Below, piece after piece: positions 1-11,285 of a stretch of 64,000 bases of DNA. The notes under the pieces are model-generated. The model made no database searches. It had not been told where the DNA came from and saw only the letters and a list, made by a program, of their open reading frames with translations. The first letter of the stretch is position 1. Every line of letters begins with the position of its first letter. Both the position numbers and the translations under genes were made by a program. Source of the stretch: Orbilia blumenaviensis (lineage: Eukaryota > Ascomycota > Orbiliomycetes > Orbiliales > Orbiliaceae); contig JAVHNS010000002.1 of the NCBI GenBank assembly GCA_036872755.1, forward strand, positions 930,001 through 994,000, in the 5' to 3' direction.

Positions 1-126
1 TGACACTGAAGATCTGTACCCATCCGTGTCCGCCTGAGCTTCTACTGGGGTATCGTAGAGGGATAGTAGTGATATTAACACCACCAAGAATTTGAAAGAC
101 AGCGATGCGAAGAGCCACCTTGCCAT
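1..126 (-). CDS. N-terminus of a secreted or membrane protein (cut by window edge)
   Basis: Forty-two codons are visible, starting at the ATG whose complement lies at 124-126 and running off the left edge without a stop. The translation opens MARWLFASLSFKFLVVLISL and continues to a small-residue stretch (VEAQA) that would suit signal-peptidase cleavage. This is a textbook signal peptide: a basic residue near the start, about 15 hydrophobic residues, then a polar region. Nothing beyond the leader can be read, so the function is unknown. The upstream side is the gene-poor region to the right. Confidence 0.6.
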   Translation of the reverse strand, partial: MARWLFASLSFKFLVVLISLLSLYDTPVEAQADTDGYRSSVS

Positions 127-2350
127 GACGATGTTGTAGAGACGTCAAAACGTCGGTCGTGCACAAGGTTTTTGCTCTGCTCTGTCCTCCCCTTGATCCC
201 CCGCGCGGAATCCTCCGTCTCGGAACGTGGGAAGTTGTGTGGCTAGCGGGTCTCTGGTAAACGTGTCTTTGACCAATGGACAACTCAATTACGCAAGCTC
301 TATCCCCAAGAAAAAACCCTGACGGCAAATTGGAGCTAGAGTACGTCCGTAGGTGTCTGAGCAGCGGCTTTGGAAGTCGTGAGGTAAAGGGTATTTGTAA
401 GGATGGTAAACAGTGGAGGTTGTATTCAGCTACTGGGGTGAAGACGGAGGAGATTCTGGCATAGATGTCGCAAGGAAGTTGGACGTGACACAAGATCCAG
501 AACACCAGAGGTCCAGAATAGAGCTGGGCTGACCATATTCTCCGGGGAGAGCAGGTGATATTCGACATACACCGACGTTGAGGTTGAAGTGGCAGGAAAG
601 GGGAACCCGATTGGGCAGGCACACCGTCCAAAGATGCATCGCCTTGGCTGGTGAGAATGCGCGCTGTCGCCGAATACGGCAATGGCCAAGGAAAGTCACC
701 GCTCAACGCCAATAATACAACAACAGGTAAACATTTTACATTTATGAATAGGCGCTACGGCATTCCATATTGAGAGCCTGCAAGGCCTGGTATCTTAAGA
801 TAATAAGGTCTATACATTTAATGCTTCTATAAGATTGGGGGGTTTTTTTTTCTTCTTTTTTCTATTTGAAAAGCTACCTACAACTAACAAGCTGCTGGGG
901 TGTACCTGCATGTAGATTCTGGAAACTGAGCCACATCGATAAGTATTCAGGCACCCGTCCAGTGAACAGATGGGTGTAAGGCACACAAATAATGATATGT
1001 GATATTTGCGAGACTATCAGGGGATCAGAATCCGTAACTTGAATATCCATAGCCAGTTCCCTGCTTAGGAAACCTTCAGTGTGACAATAAAATGACAATC
1101 TTCACTCATCATTTTCCCAGTCAATATGAGCAACATAATTACTACATCATAGCCGGCAAGTCAAGACAATAGGGGACAGAGCATGCATCTCAATGTTTTC
1201 GTAAAGAGAAAGAAGGAGAGAGAATCAGGGAAATGTCTGGCTTACTTGGTTTAAATGCGAGGAGTTTAAAAAACTGCAAACTCTTCTTTTTCCTTTATTG
1301 GGGATTATTCTTATTGTGTTCGTCCTGCTTCTGTGTTTCCTTTGTTCAAGTTTGTAGATGGTTGGTGGCTAATTATTCGAGAGGAATAATTGAAGTACCG
1401 GGTTTGGTACTCGAGAGTACATATCTGTACTTAACCCGCTAAATGCGGGTCTTAAGCAGCGGTTAGCATTGATATCCCCGTTGGCGATAAGAACCTAGGA
1501 TCTACACTTACAATCCGTCAACCTACCACTAGGAGTAGGCCGTTAGATAGCTTCATAATTGAACCTTAGATCTGTTCTCACAGACCTAAGTAGCTAATTT
1601 AGCTACTGCGTTGATACAAGGTGGTCTCCGCTGGGCGGGTTAAGTTCAAGTCGGTCTCCAGTAGGGCCCTTAGTTGTAAAGACTGGCCTGGGGTTTAGAG
1701 TAGGTGTGGCACAAAGGAGGAGGATTCCAAGTGTGTCGTGCTCCTCGCACATTTCTGAATGATATACCAATATTGGTATGGGACTGGCCCCAGTAATTAT
1801 GCTGAGTGGGTTCAATCCTAAGGAAGTGTCTGATAAGTATAAATAATATAAAGCCTCAAATATAATCGTGGTTTAGTGCAAAGTATTGAGATGCATGCCC
1901 TGTATGTATTGTCCACTATGTGGACCATGTACCTAGATATATATATGGACTTGAATAGTAGCTTCTTGATGTTTCCGAACTAAAGTGATGTTAATGAAAG
2001 GGGCAGTGGGATCGAAGAAGACGCAGGGAAGAGAAACACCAGCAAGAATAAGGGAAAGTTGGAGGAGTGTTCTATTCAGAATCAGGAGCGTTGCAACATA
2101 TTTGGGACGTAAGGGTATTGACAATCCAGCAACCTCGGCACTGGGCCAATTACAATGCAGATTGAAAGATTTCACTACCCTTTCGATCCAAGTGACGGCG
2201 TGTTTGTCGGTACCATGAGCAACAGACCATGGAGGAAAGTACCAGATAGAACGGAGGAGGAAGCGAAAGCAAGTAGAAATAAGATGAGGGAAGTGGAGTA
2301 GGGGTTAGAAATAGAACCTCGAAGAGCCGAAGGAGATAAAAGCAACGAGA

Positions 2351-2390
<40 letters not shown>

Positions 2391-2405
2391 CGACGATGAT
2401 GATGA
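2351..2405. repeat. GAT trinucleotide microsatellite
   Basis: About eighteen copies of GAT, interrupted once by two GAC units near 2390. It lies in non-coding sequence. Its length is probably polymorphic between strains. Confidence 0.9.
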
Positions 2406-2760
2406 AATGCTGCTTAGAATCTGCTTGAGGATCCGGACTATCCGTTTTTATGGCCAGATCAGGCCTAACCTTCAAGTCTTTCATCACAGCGGTGGCCCCC
2501 AGAACCTATGGCGGATAAGCAAAAGGAAATGAATATCAAGCCTCAAACGGATAGATATCAAATTGTATAGCCGTACAATTGATATCCTACTTATCCTTTT
2601 TGTTTGCATCCCCCGGTCCCTCGATATATGATCTTGGTCCTGCAGTGTTAGACCCTGTGTTGGCATATATACCCATATATAGGCAGCCTTGATTCAAGGA
2701 AAGCATGAATATAAAAAATATATCTTTGGAGGAGCACCCGCACCCTTTGTACGGGCGAGC

Positions 2761-2776
2761 TTTTTTTTTTTTTTTT

Positions 2777-2807
<31 letters not shown>

Positions 2808-2811
2808 GGGG
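2761..2811. repeat. T26-G25 homopolymer junction
   Basis: Twenty-six T bases run directly into twenty-five G bases, followed by GCGCATGCGC. ORFs called across it are artefacts of the homopolymer. The exact lengths are at the limit of sequencing accuracy. Confidence 0.85.
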
Positions 2812-3530
2812 CGCATGCGCATGTTTATATAAGATATATGAGTTCGGTTGGGGAAGGAAGAGGTAAAGGCAAAAATGCCAGTGAGAAGGGGTCCTTGAAT
2901 AGTTGACTGCCATGAGGCATGGGAAAGTACTGTCTGGAGCTTGTGCAAAGCTCCGGTTAGGAAATAACTACCTTGATACCTCTTACCTACCTATGGGACC
3001 GAGACTCGTTGACGAGACCGCCCTTTTGGTCATGGGCAGTGCAATGCTCAACTAGCACAGAGGGTACTGTTAAAGGTAAGCGAATGTGTTGTTGTTGTGG
3101 TATTCTACATATGTGTTGTTCACCTGCGTTGTGGTCGCTGAAGTCGCGTTGCAAGGGAGACCCTGCTGCCGCCAAGCCGCTGCCAGGCACCATGCTCTCA
3201 GATCGAATGCTCAAACCCACCCCAAACCTCAAAAAAATTTCTGGTGTCTGCGAACAAAGCCCGGCCGCATCTCCAACATTGTATTCTTGTTATTCGATTC
3301 ACTCAACCTCATCTCTTCTTTAATTCCCTCCCTACCGTTTCCGGCTACATCAACATCTCCGGCGTTACGATTTCACCCATTATATCCGATTTACTTGCCA
3401 TCCTTCAAGACCGAAATGATTCTTATTCCTTCTCGGGCACCTGCATACATTCAAGTCGTCCCACTTGCATAACCGCCTTTCCTTCTGATAAGCGTCACTA
3501 CCTACCACATCCCCACACAGAATCACAAAT

Positions 3531-6500
3531 ATGATACACCCAAACAAACGGCAGAGGGTGCAAGAAAATCACTCCACATCATCATCTATTTCCGCTCTCT
3601 CTCAGGTCCGACAGCAGCTTCAGCGCGATGCGCTGCAGGAAACCGTGCGCTCTAGCACAGGGCAGGGGAAGAGGATTAAGTTCTTGTCCGAATCACCTGA
3701 ACCGGCCGGCCCCTCTCCTCGAGAAACTCCTCTAGCGAAAGCATCGAATGGCACAGGAGCTGCAAAGGGTTTTCTAATCACTAACGGCGGAATTAGTGAC
3801 ATTCAAGCTATAGAGCTCCGACAGAAGAACGAGAAGACAAGAAAGCAGCTGGAGAAAAAAGAGAGAAAAAGGAGGAGAAAGTTGGCCGACAAAGGACAGA
3901 CTGACAAAGAGGCTGAAGACGGCGGCTATTCGTCTTGGAACGGTTTTAGTGACGGCCAGGGAACCGATGAAGATAATACCACTCCCCAAAAGGTCCTTAA
4001 GAAGTTTGTCGAAGAGGCCATCATCCTAGACAAGTCGGAAAAAGAATCAAAGGGAAAGAGGGAACAGCCAAAGCCACCTGTCGATACCAATGCTTCCGTT
4101 AGACTCGAGAAGTTGTCAAAGAAGAAAAAGAAACGAAGACGGGACGAAGAGAAGGAAGATCGTGGCTCCCCCGCGAAGCCATCTGTAGATTCGGGAGCAC
4201 CGAGGTTTCCAGCCGTAGTGGATGATGACCATATTGAAGGTGTACTACCGGCATCACTCTTTACACCAACTGTTTCACGGAAACCGGAACCAGTTACCGC
4301 TAAGATTGAAAGTGTTTGGGATAGGCTGAAATCAAAACCTAAGGCTCCTTCCATTGGATCGTTGACAGAGTCGTCAGGAGCTTCACTAGGATCCGAAAAT
4401 CTCCCCTCTGAAAACTCCGTGACTACAGCTGAATCTGGTTCTAAACTCCCCCGAGATACCCAGGCAGACTTGATAAGGCATCGGAAGGAAGCCCCCCCAC
4501 AGCATAAAGTCTATAAGAACGTTCCGTTAAAAGACAAGACAAGGGCCCAACAGGAAGTCGGGAATGATTCGACCGCCGGGCTTGTTGACCCTCTCACGCC
4601 CGTCGCCCCGAAACCAGCCGTCAAATCGAAAGCCCAGATCTCCCAAGAACTTCAAGTGGTCCGTAGGTCCCTGCCAATATGGGAGTTCCAAAACGAGATC
4701 CGCACAACTATCCGCGATTCTGATACCATGGTTCTAGTCGGTGAAACTGGTTCCGGGAAATCGACACAGATAGGACAATTCCTTCTAAGCCAACCATACA
4801 TGTCCAGGATGATTAGTGCAGATGGAAAGAAATACGGAGGTTGTATCGCCATCACGCAGCCGCGTCGAGTCGCTGCTATTTCCCTTGCTCAACGCGTGTC
4901 TAGTGAAATGGGCACCGTTCTCGGCAATGAAGTTGGTTATTGTGTTCGATTCGACAATGTCAGCAATGCTACTACGAAAATCCGTTACCTCACTGACGGC
5001 ATGTTACTCAATGAGATTCTACACGATTCTGAACTATCACGCTATTCAGTAGTCGTTGTTGATGAAGCTCACGAACGTAGTGTATCGACAGACCTCGGGA
5101 TGGGTCTTCTGAAGGGTATTGTTGAGGCTCGTCGTAAGAAGAAAGTACCCTTGAAGTTAATCGTCATGAGCGCTACACTTGATGTGGAGAAGATGGCAAA
5201 CTATGTTGGTGGTGGTTCCAGCTCTGTGGATACGAGCGAAGAACCCCCTCCAGCTCCTATTTGTCGAATTCCTGGAAAGATATTCCCTGTCGAAGTCTTC
5301 TATACGCCATCGCCTATTGATAATTTCCAGACAGCGGCGGCAAAGACAATATTCCAGGTCCACTACCAACACCCATGTCCCGGAGATATCCTCGTTTTTT
5401 CTACTGGAAGTGAGGAAATCGAGGAATTGGCATCAATGGTGGAGGAACTAGCTTTACAAATGGAACCTGACAAGCCCAAGTTGAATGTTATGCGACTATA
5501 CGCTAGTCTCGACCCCGCTGAACAACAGAAGGTTTTTGTTAAGGGTAATCCCAAGGAGCGGAAGGTCATCATCTCGACCAATATCGCGGAAACATCCGTC
5601 ACCGTTTCGGGTGTAAGACATGTTATTGATTGCGGAAAAGTCAAGATGAAGCGCTTTAGACATCAACTCGGCATTGAGTCCCTACTTGTCACTAATATTT
5701 CACAAGCTTCTGCTCAACAGCGAAAAGGACGAGCTGGTCGTGAAGCCCCCGGTACTTGCTACCGTCTGTATACCGAAAAGTTTTTCAAGGAGCTTCCAAA
5801 GGATACGGAGCCCGATATTCTACATTGTGATCTTGCAGGCGCCATGTTGACATTGCTTGCTACGAAGCCCAAGGGTAGCATGGGGGTCGTTAATAACTTC
5901 CCGTTTCTGGATAGTCCTAGCCACCAGGGCCGGCTGAAAGCTTTGACAACATTACTTCAATTAGGTGCTATGGACAACGAGGGAAACATTACCGCAATGG
6001 GAAGAAAGATGAGCAAGTTCCCGCTGCCGCCAGTGCAAAGTCGGGTTATTGTGGAAGCGGTTGAAAAGCAATCGAAACGGAGCGGGGGGGATGAAGACGT
6101 TTTGGTGGATGTCATTGACGTTCTTAGCTGTCTTTCTGTTGACGGAAACATCATCCTGCAGCCTGCAAGATGGAAGAAAACCTTAGCAGAACCAAAGGAA
6201 AAGACCGACCCTCTCCTTCCGAAGAAAAGAAAGAATCTTGCGAATGAAGAAGACTCGGATGAAGATTTGACGTTGGAAGATAAGGTACAAAGCAGGCGGA
6301 TGGAAATCATACATCCCTCCGGTGACCACATTACCTACCTCAACATCCTCCGAAGGTACCTCAGCAAGCGCCCGAATGAACAGAAGAGATTCTGCCAGGA
6401 ATATCAGATATCATATTCCATGATGCGCAAGGTAGAGAATATTCGCAAGCAGCTTCGGGGCTATTGCCGACTCGACAAAGTTGGCGATTTGCCGAGAGAC

Positions 6501-6908
6501 AGTGATATGAAGTACGAGAGTGATACCATGGTGGCGAGGTATCCAAGGATCAGCCAAAACCAGGCGGACGAGATCATCAAGTGCTTCATGAGGGGGGTTG
6601 GGGTGGAAAATATCGCCAAGAAAACCGATGGGGGTAAATACAGAACCCTCACATCAAGCGGCAATACGTCCTCTGGGGTGGATGTGGCGGTCCACCCTAG
6701 CAGCTGCTTGATGTGGGTGCGGAACGAGAACGAGGCGAAGCGGCCGGGGGGAGATAACCGCGATAGGCGGAATGGGGGCTTTGGGGAGGCGGTGATGTAC
6801 CAGGACGTGGTTTGGACCAGCAAGGCTTTCATGAAATGTGTGAGCAAAATTCAGCTCTCGTGGACAGCGGATGTCTTTGAAAGCCTTGCTGGCCAGAACG
6901 ACGCTTAG
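3531..6908 (+). CDS. DHR2: DEAH-box RNA helicase, Dhr2-like
   Basis: A 1125-residue single-exon protein. The first 370 or so residues are a charged, low-complexity extension with KKKKRRR-type basic clusters that look like nuclear or nucleolar signals. The helicase core follows: motif I GETGSGKS near residue 403, TQPRRVAA (Ia), DEAH near 510, SAT near 547, STNIAETS (V) and QRKGRAGR near 730, then the winged-helix, ratchet and OB-fold region typical of DEAH/RHA helicases. In yeast, Dhr2 works in the nucleolus in 18S rRNA maturation; the same role is inferred here. It is longer than yeast Dhr2 (735 residues), mainly because of the N-terminal tail. The DEAH class is certain. The Dhr2 assignment rests on the core sequence from memory, and another DEAH paralogue is the main alternative. 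Confidence 0.8.
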   Translation: MIHPNKRQRVQENHSTSSSISALSQVRQQLQRDALQETVRSSTGQGKRIKFLSESPEPAGPSPRETPLAKASNGTGAAKGFLITNGGISDIQAIELRQKNEKTRKQLEKKERKRRRKLADKGQTDKEAEDGGYSSWNGFSDGQGTDEDNTTPQKVLKKFVEEAIILDKSEKESKGKREQPKPPVDTNASVRLEKLSKKKKKRRRDEEKEDRGSPAKPSVDSGAPRFPAVVDDDHIEGVLPASLFTPTVSRKPEPVTAKIESVWDRLKSKPKAPSIGSLTESSGASLGSENLPSENSVTTAESGSKLPRDTQADLIRHRKEAPPQHKVYKNVPLKDKTRAQQEVGNDSTAGLVDPLTPVAPKPAVKSKAQISQELQVVRRSLPIWEFQNEIRTTIRDSDTMVLVGETGSGKSTQIGQFLLSQPYMSRMISADGKKYGGCIAITQPRRVAAISLAQRVSSEMGTVLGNEVGYCVRFDNVSNATTKIRYLTDGMLLNEILHDSELSRYSVVVVDEAHERSVSTDLGMGLLKGIVEARRKKKVPLKLIVMSATLDVEKMANYVGGGSSSVDTSEEPPPAPICRIPGKIFPVEVFYTPSPIDNFQTAAAKTIFQVHYQHPCPGDILVFSTGSEEIEELASMVEELALQMEPDKPKLNVMRLYASLDPAEQQKVFVKGNPKERKVIISTNIAETSVTVSGVRHVIDCGKVKMKRFRHQLGIESLLVTNISQASAQQRKGRAGREAPGTCYRLYTEKFFKELPKDTEPDILHCDLAGAMLTLLATKPKGSMGVVNNFPFLDSPSHQGRLKALTTLLQLGAMDNEGNITAMGRKMSKFPLPPVQSRVIVEAVEKQSKRSGGDEDVLVDVIDVLSCLSVDGNIILQPARWKKTLAEPKEKTDPLLPKKRKNLANEEDSDEDLTLEDKVQSRRMEIIHPSGDHITYLNILRRYLSKRPNEQKRFCQEYQISYSMMRKVENIRKQLRGYCRLDKVGDLPRDSDMKYESDTMVARYPRISQNQADEIIKCFMRGVGVENIAKKTDGGKYRTLTSSGNTSSGVDVAVHPSSCLMWVRNENEAKRPGGDNRDRRNGGFGEAVMYQDVVWTSKAFMKCVSKIQLSWTADVFESLAGQNDA

Positions 6909-7403
6909 GTTCACCCGCCCCCGGCCCAGCTTTGTTATTCCTACGAGCTAGCATTAAGATACCCTACGAGTGATTGACGGAGGGCTAGGCTTGGTCTTTT
7001 GTATATAATATACCACGGTTGATATGATGGGTGGAAAACCAAGCCTTCATTCCGCAGCGCTTTGAAACTAGAATACATGGCCCGTAGTGGTCTCGTTGTG
7101 CGTAGTATAATGTGAAGTTTCAGTCGATGTGGATCGTTTGTTGGGCATGTTGGAATGCGTTTTCGTCCAAGCCGCAGCCCACGGTCCATCGCCTTAAACC
7201 AGTCATCCAAAGCCTTCCACTGTTCGCCAATACCAATGTTCCACAAAGTCATAGGAAGCACCAGAACACGGAAGTGTTACTATTAGCCGCTACGATTCTC
7301 TTTGAAAATAAAAAAAATAAAAAATAAAAAAATAAAAACATAGTACGTTCTATTTGCCACGAAACGCTCCGAGGCTTGATATCCAGGGACCAAATACACG
7401 GGA
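6909..7403. other. intergenic: helicase 3' end and F-box promoter
   Basis: No gene seen. An A-rich run with scattered T (7306-7339) sits about 65 bases before the start codon of the F-box gene and could be a poly(dA:dT) promoter element. Confidence 0.5.
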
Positions 7404-9214
7404 ATGACGGATTATCTATCTTTCAACAAACTTCCTTTCGAACTGCAGAGTGATATCACCGGATATCTCGATAAGGATGCAGCGAAATCACTGCGATTAG
7501 CGTGTCCAACTCCCAAAGTTCTCGCAATAACTGGTCCAATTGTTTTCGAAACCCTAGTAGTCCGTCTCGGGAATCATAGGGACAGTCAAGCCATACTCGA
7601 TAACCTTCGGCACTGCCTTCTCAACGCAAATAATAATATTGATTTCGAAAGTAACGGAATCCTCAAATATGTCCGAAGGCTTGTGGTTGACACGCGATAT
7701 CCATTTGTGGTTGACGATGACTTTATTGCAACACGGCCAGAGTGGCATGCGAAACAAGTCGACAAGGCGGATGATTATGCTACAGTCGTATCTGACGAAT
7801 ATATTGACTCCTTTATGGAAGTTTTAAAATTAATATTTTCGACAATATCAGGTCGTTTAAAATCATTGAAGTATGGCGAACTCGTCTTCATAAGTAGATA
7901 CACCCTTGAGGCCCGGCCTCCCTACGTATAGCTACCGCATCTTATATTAAAAGAGCTATAGTATTAAATGAAGAAAAATACTTACTCCGGGTGCATCATA
8001 GGTGGCAAACTTCTGACTTTCCAAATTTCGACTTACACGGAAAACTCGCGCAACTGTTGTGTATTCCTGCAACCGAGAGGGAATACGAGTTAACCGTATC
8101 TTGCAGCTTTGGTTATACTTGCACACTTTTGCAGTATCTCGAGCCAATATCAGGCTGCGATCACTTCCAAATAGCCGGACACCATATTGCTAGCTGTGTT
8201 GATTGGGACAGTACCAATATCATTGGCCTAACAACTTTACTCCAACGATGCAAAAGATTAAAAAGCTTTTACTTCATCTCCGAAGTATGGATAGATGATG
8301 AGGCTCTAGATGTCCTCTGGAAGGAAATCAATGAAGTCGAAATGCTAGAGGAGGTTAAAGTGCAAACAAGAGAGACTATTATGGGTTCCGTAGAGCCTAA
8401 CATCAAACCGGGCCGGTTGAAAGCACTGTCACTTGGCTGCTCTGAAGATTTAATCTATCATCTAGCTTTAGACCCCTGCGCAGGGTTCTATGATAATCTA
8501 ACGGCTGCTGGGATTCGAGGAATAACGAAGATCACGACTCTGAAACATACACCTTCCTTCGAAAGACTGGTACTGCAACAACACGCTATAACCGACTTAA
8601 CACTGCATATGAAATCTCTTGAGGATTTTTTAAGCATATGGGGGATTATTGTCCCTGCTGTTTCCAAAACACTACGTCGTTTTCGACTCACTGGTCGCTT
8701 TGGTGAGCGGTCATCGGAATGGTCGCAAACCACAAGTCCCCCAAGCGCTCTTCTGAAGTGCAAAAGCCTAGAAGAGGTTGAAGTCCCATTCATAGAGCGG
8801 GATTTCAGAGGACCAGGACCAAGTGTCATCAACGGTTTACCAAACTTGATTAGGGACTTTGTAAGACATTGTCCGAAGCTGACTACGATTTATACGGGCG
8901 ATATCGGAGCGGATCACAATGTTTTATATTCGCTCCTTAACGAACTGAGGGACTTCAAGTCAATAGATCAGATATTTAGATGCAGGGATCTTCAGATCGT
9001 CTTGAAACGGGATGCTATTTCCGAATGGGGACGGGTGAGGAGTAAGACGAGAGTCCCCCGTGTGGGGGGTGAGGAGGATATGGTTGGGGTTTTCGACTAT
9101 TACATTCATAGATGGAGACTCGTAGAGATGGCCGAAGACGAGGAGAAAGTATACAAATTCCAACGGATGGTAGATAAGTGCTGGATGCTCAACGAATGTT
9201 GGGAGGATGATTAA
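7404..9214 (+). CDS. F-box protein, spliced in two exons
   Basis: The N-terminus carries an F-box-like motif (LPFELQSDITGYLDKDAAKS, residues about 9-28, followed by LRLAC), so the protein probably binds Skp1 in an SCF ubiquitin ligase. The rest is leucine-rich and weakly repetitive, as in fungal F-box/LRR-like proteins; no known substrate domain is seen. The first exon runs into a stop at 7931, and the second reading frame is open to 9214. The only simple junction that keeps frame is a GTAGAT donor at 7895 and the ATAG acceptor ending at 8001 (107 bases), giving 567 residues. The better-looking GTATAG donor at 7926 does not restore frame. The donor is weak, so the boundary is uncertain although the gene itself is convincing. 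Confidence 0.65.
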
Positions 9215-10096
9215 CCTTGCACACGCGCACGCTACACTTATCAATTCGCTGGTCTAGTTCAGAACCCATCTGTACTCATATAGTATACTAGTATATGTAA
9301 CGTGGAAACGACAGATGAATTGATTTTAGAAAATAATTAATGTCTATGACGAGGCTTGTCATATTGCTGTAACAAATTTAACCTTGCATGTAAAATCGTT
9401 GTACATCTGACCGACATGGTTATTCCTTGTCGTACTATTCAGTCCTCTCAACGGTTTTTGCCAACTGCTTAAATCTAGAATAAAGGCCTATAGGTGCTCT
9501 TGATTCTTGTCTCCGCTGAACCCTTGTATTTCTTTTATGTTGATGTTCTGGTATATGCTCAGAGCACGCGACACAGCCAGCCGGCAGCCATGGCATTTTA
9601 AAGCGTGCCGTATATCGGCCAAGCTTCAACGCCATAGCCATGTTGTCAGCATGATCTAGATTACATAAAGCGGGGAGGAACCTTTTCCAATCAACTCGAC
9701 GGATCCAACGCATTAATGCTAGTAATACATAAGCCCGAATGATCATGAGGTTTGTCGACGGCCTACCTTCAAGGTCATCTGTGGTTGGTCAGGAGGGCAA
9801 AACAACACAAAAAATGCAACATTCGAAACTCGAGATCAGTCACTTCAGAGACACTGGGAAAACGTGGGGATATCATTAAGATGGTAATATATCACTTGGG
9901 CAATAATTCTGACCGCTCGCGTTACGTATAGGGTCTAAGGCTATTTAAATCAGGTCAGCCCCCAAGTGTGAAAGACTCTTTCCTGCCACTCACACGAGTA
10001 ACACAATAGAATCATATTCATTTTTTCTAAACCTTTTATAATAGTCCTATCTAGAATTTTTTCAGACTTTCTTTCTTCTTAAAAGAATCCTTCAAG
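9215..10096. other. intergenic with a probable promoter
   Basis: No confident gene. A minus-strand ORF of 103 codons (9435-9746) has no recognisable domain. A TATA-like CTATTTAAATC at about 9941-9951 is followed by a pyrimidine-rich stretch up to the small ORF at 10097, which looks like a genuine fungal promoter and 5' leader. Confidence 0.5.
9941..9951 (+). promoter_or_regulatory. TATA-like element
   Basis: The sequence CTATTTAAATC lies about 150 bases before the 39-codon ORF. The C/T-rich sequence at about 10020-10090 suits a fungal leader. It may drive the small ORF alone or a longer transcript reaching the NLP gene. Confidence 0.35.
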
Positions 10097-10216
10097 ATGG
10101 TTCATAAAGGCGAAAGAGTTAGAGTTTTCCTTAGAGATCGAGTTTTCTACCTCAAGCGCTGGTATCACCGTGTAGTCAGGAAGAAGGTCACCACCGAAGT
10201 CGAACCCCACGATTAA
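10097..10216 (+). CDS. 39-residue basic small ORF (small protein or uORF)
   Basis: The ATG sits in a favourable context (CAAGATGG) after a pyrimidine-rich leader and the TATA-like element at 9941. The 39-residue product is strongly basic (RVRVFLRDRV, KRWYHRVVRKK) with an acidic tail and no signal peptide. It stops 181 bases before the NLP start codon at 10398. It could be an independent micro-protein gene, or an upstream ORF limiting NLP translation if both share a transcript. A second TATA-like string at about 10222-10230 (TTATATATG) could instead start a separate NLP transcript. I do not recognise the peptide. Confidence 0.4.
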   Translation: MVHKGERVRVFLRDRVFYLKRWYHRVVRKKVTTEVEPHD

Positions 10217-10397
10217 ACTTTTTTATATATGCCCGATAGATATACACTTCGACGTCTTTGGTTGAAGAAACGGGAAGTTACCTATTTCAGCTTCCCTGAA
10301 TTTCTTGACCGGAGCGCAACGACCGACAAGCCCAAACGCCTTCGTCGAGCCCGTTCTCTTCACCAAACAGACGTCGAACCCCCTGTTTCTTCCGATA

Positions 10398-11285
10398 ATG
10401 CAAATTATACACGCGACACCAACAGCAACAAGACTTTCGTTTCCAAATACCGTTCTTTTCTCCCTTTTTCTTCTCATCGCACTAGTTCCTAGTATTGTTT
10501 TCGCAGATCGCGGCTATGACGACGAAGTGGTTGCCACAGACCCGGAGCGCATTGTGCGAGAATCTGCCCCACTATGGTTCCTACCTCAGGGAACCTGCAT
10601 CCCCGACTCCGCTGTCAAAGACGGAGTTCAAAATAATGGAACTGATACCGACCTTTGCCGGCTCTATGGTTCTCTCGATGCTGGTTGCCCCGATCAAGCT
10701 CCTTTCAACGGGCCTTACACTAAGTCAACCGCTTTCCCAACATACTACCATTTCAGATACTGCCCAAATATAAATCAGATCCGAATCCTTTATGATATGT
10801 ACTATCCGAAGGATACAGGCCACAGGCATGATTGGGAATGGGCGGTTGTTACGTTCAAACAAAATACAACCACGGATTGGCGCTGGCATCGCGACCAACT
10901 AATCCTTCAGAACGAAGGCATCAATAGCGTTTTTCCGTGGTCTGATATCCCCGAGGCTTATTCTGAAGGTGACAACTTGCGCAATAATGCCGGCTCTAAC
11001 GGCGACCATCCCAAGCTCTATGTTGGAAAATTTCACCATTCGGTACATACAGATCCCTACACCTCCATCTGGACAAAGTATAAATGCGCCTTCAACGCAC
11101 CACCAGTGTACGGTAACTGGGATTACAGGGACTCGGACTACTATTTCCCTGCTCAAGAATGGTTAGTAAATGGCGATTTAATTCGGAAAGACTGGACTTG
11201 GGGTACCTCGGATAGCCCGCCGCCTGCTTTTTTCGATGATGGGAATTACGACATTTGTTATTTGAGGGTTGATGTAACCTCTTGA
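10398..11285 (+). CDS. NPP1-family (NLP) secreted protein
   Basis: A 295-residue protein of the necrosis-and-ethylene-inducing-like (NPP1) family, secreted proteins best known from plant-associated microbes, where some members permeabilise plant membranes. The start was set at the ATG at 10398 because the open frame upstream lacks an ATG. The leader has a hydrophobic core (about residues 18-35) and a likely cleavage after VFA. The family heptapeptide GHRHDWE is intact at about residues 141-147, preceded by the usual YYPKD block, and C-terminal aromatic motifs follow. There are about six cysteines, more than the two of classical type 1 members, so this is probably a divergent subgroup and cytotoxicity cannot be assumed. 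It is single exon with no frameshift. The small ORF at 10097 precedes it. Confidence 0.88.
   Translation: MQIIHATPTATRLSFPNTVLFSLFLLIALVPSIVFADRGYDDEVVATDPERIVRESAPLWFLPQGTCIPDSAVKDGVQNNGTDTDLCRLYGSLDAGCPDQAPFNGPYTKSTAFPTYYHFRYCPNINQIRILYDMYYPKDTGHRHDWEWAVVTFKQNTTTDWRWHRDQLILQNEGINSVFPWSDIPEAYSEGDNLRNNAGSNGDHPKLYVGKFHHSVHTDPYTSIWTKYKCAFNAPPVYGNWDYRDSDYYFPAQEWLVNGDLIRKDWTWGTSDSPPPAFFDDGNYDICYLRVDVTS

Larger units (their letters stand above)
127..3530. other. gene-poor region with simple repeats
   Basis: I see no convincing gene here. A 62-codon ORF at 276-464 has no recognisable motif. The region holds a GAT microsatellite (2351-2405) and a T26-G25 homopolymer junction (2761-2811). The last few hundred bases (about 3240-3530) are pyrimidine-rich and probably form the promoter and leader of the helicase gene that begins at 3531. 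Confidence 0.5.

Noticed and set aside
276..464. Plus-strand 62-codon ORF
   Set aside because: It has an ATG but no recognisable motif, unclear promoter, and lies in a gene-poor stretch. It could be an exon of something, but the sequence does not support a call.
1800..1830. GGTTCAATCC resembling a tRNA B box
   Set aside because: No A box at the right distance and no pairing acceptor stem were found around it.
7895..8001. GTATAG donor at 7926 for the F-box intron
   Set aside because: It has the better consensus, but no nearby AG acceptor restores the downstream frame, so the weaker GTAGAT donor at 7895 was preferred.
9435..9746. Minus-strand 103-codon ORF with a CxxC
   Set aside because: It starts with ATG but has no family match, no clear promoter and no neighbouring exon that joins in frame; a gene fragment is possible but unproven.
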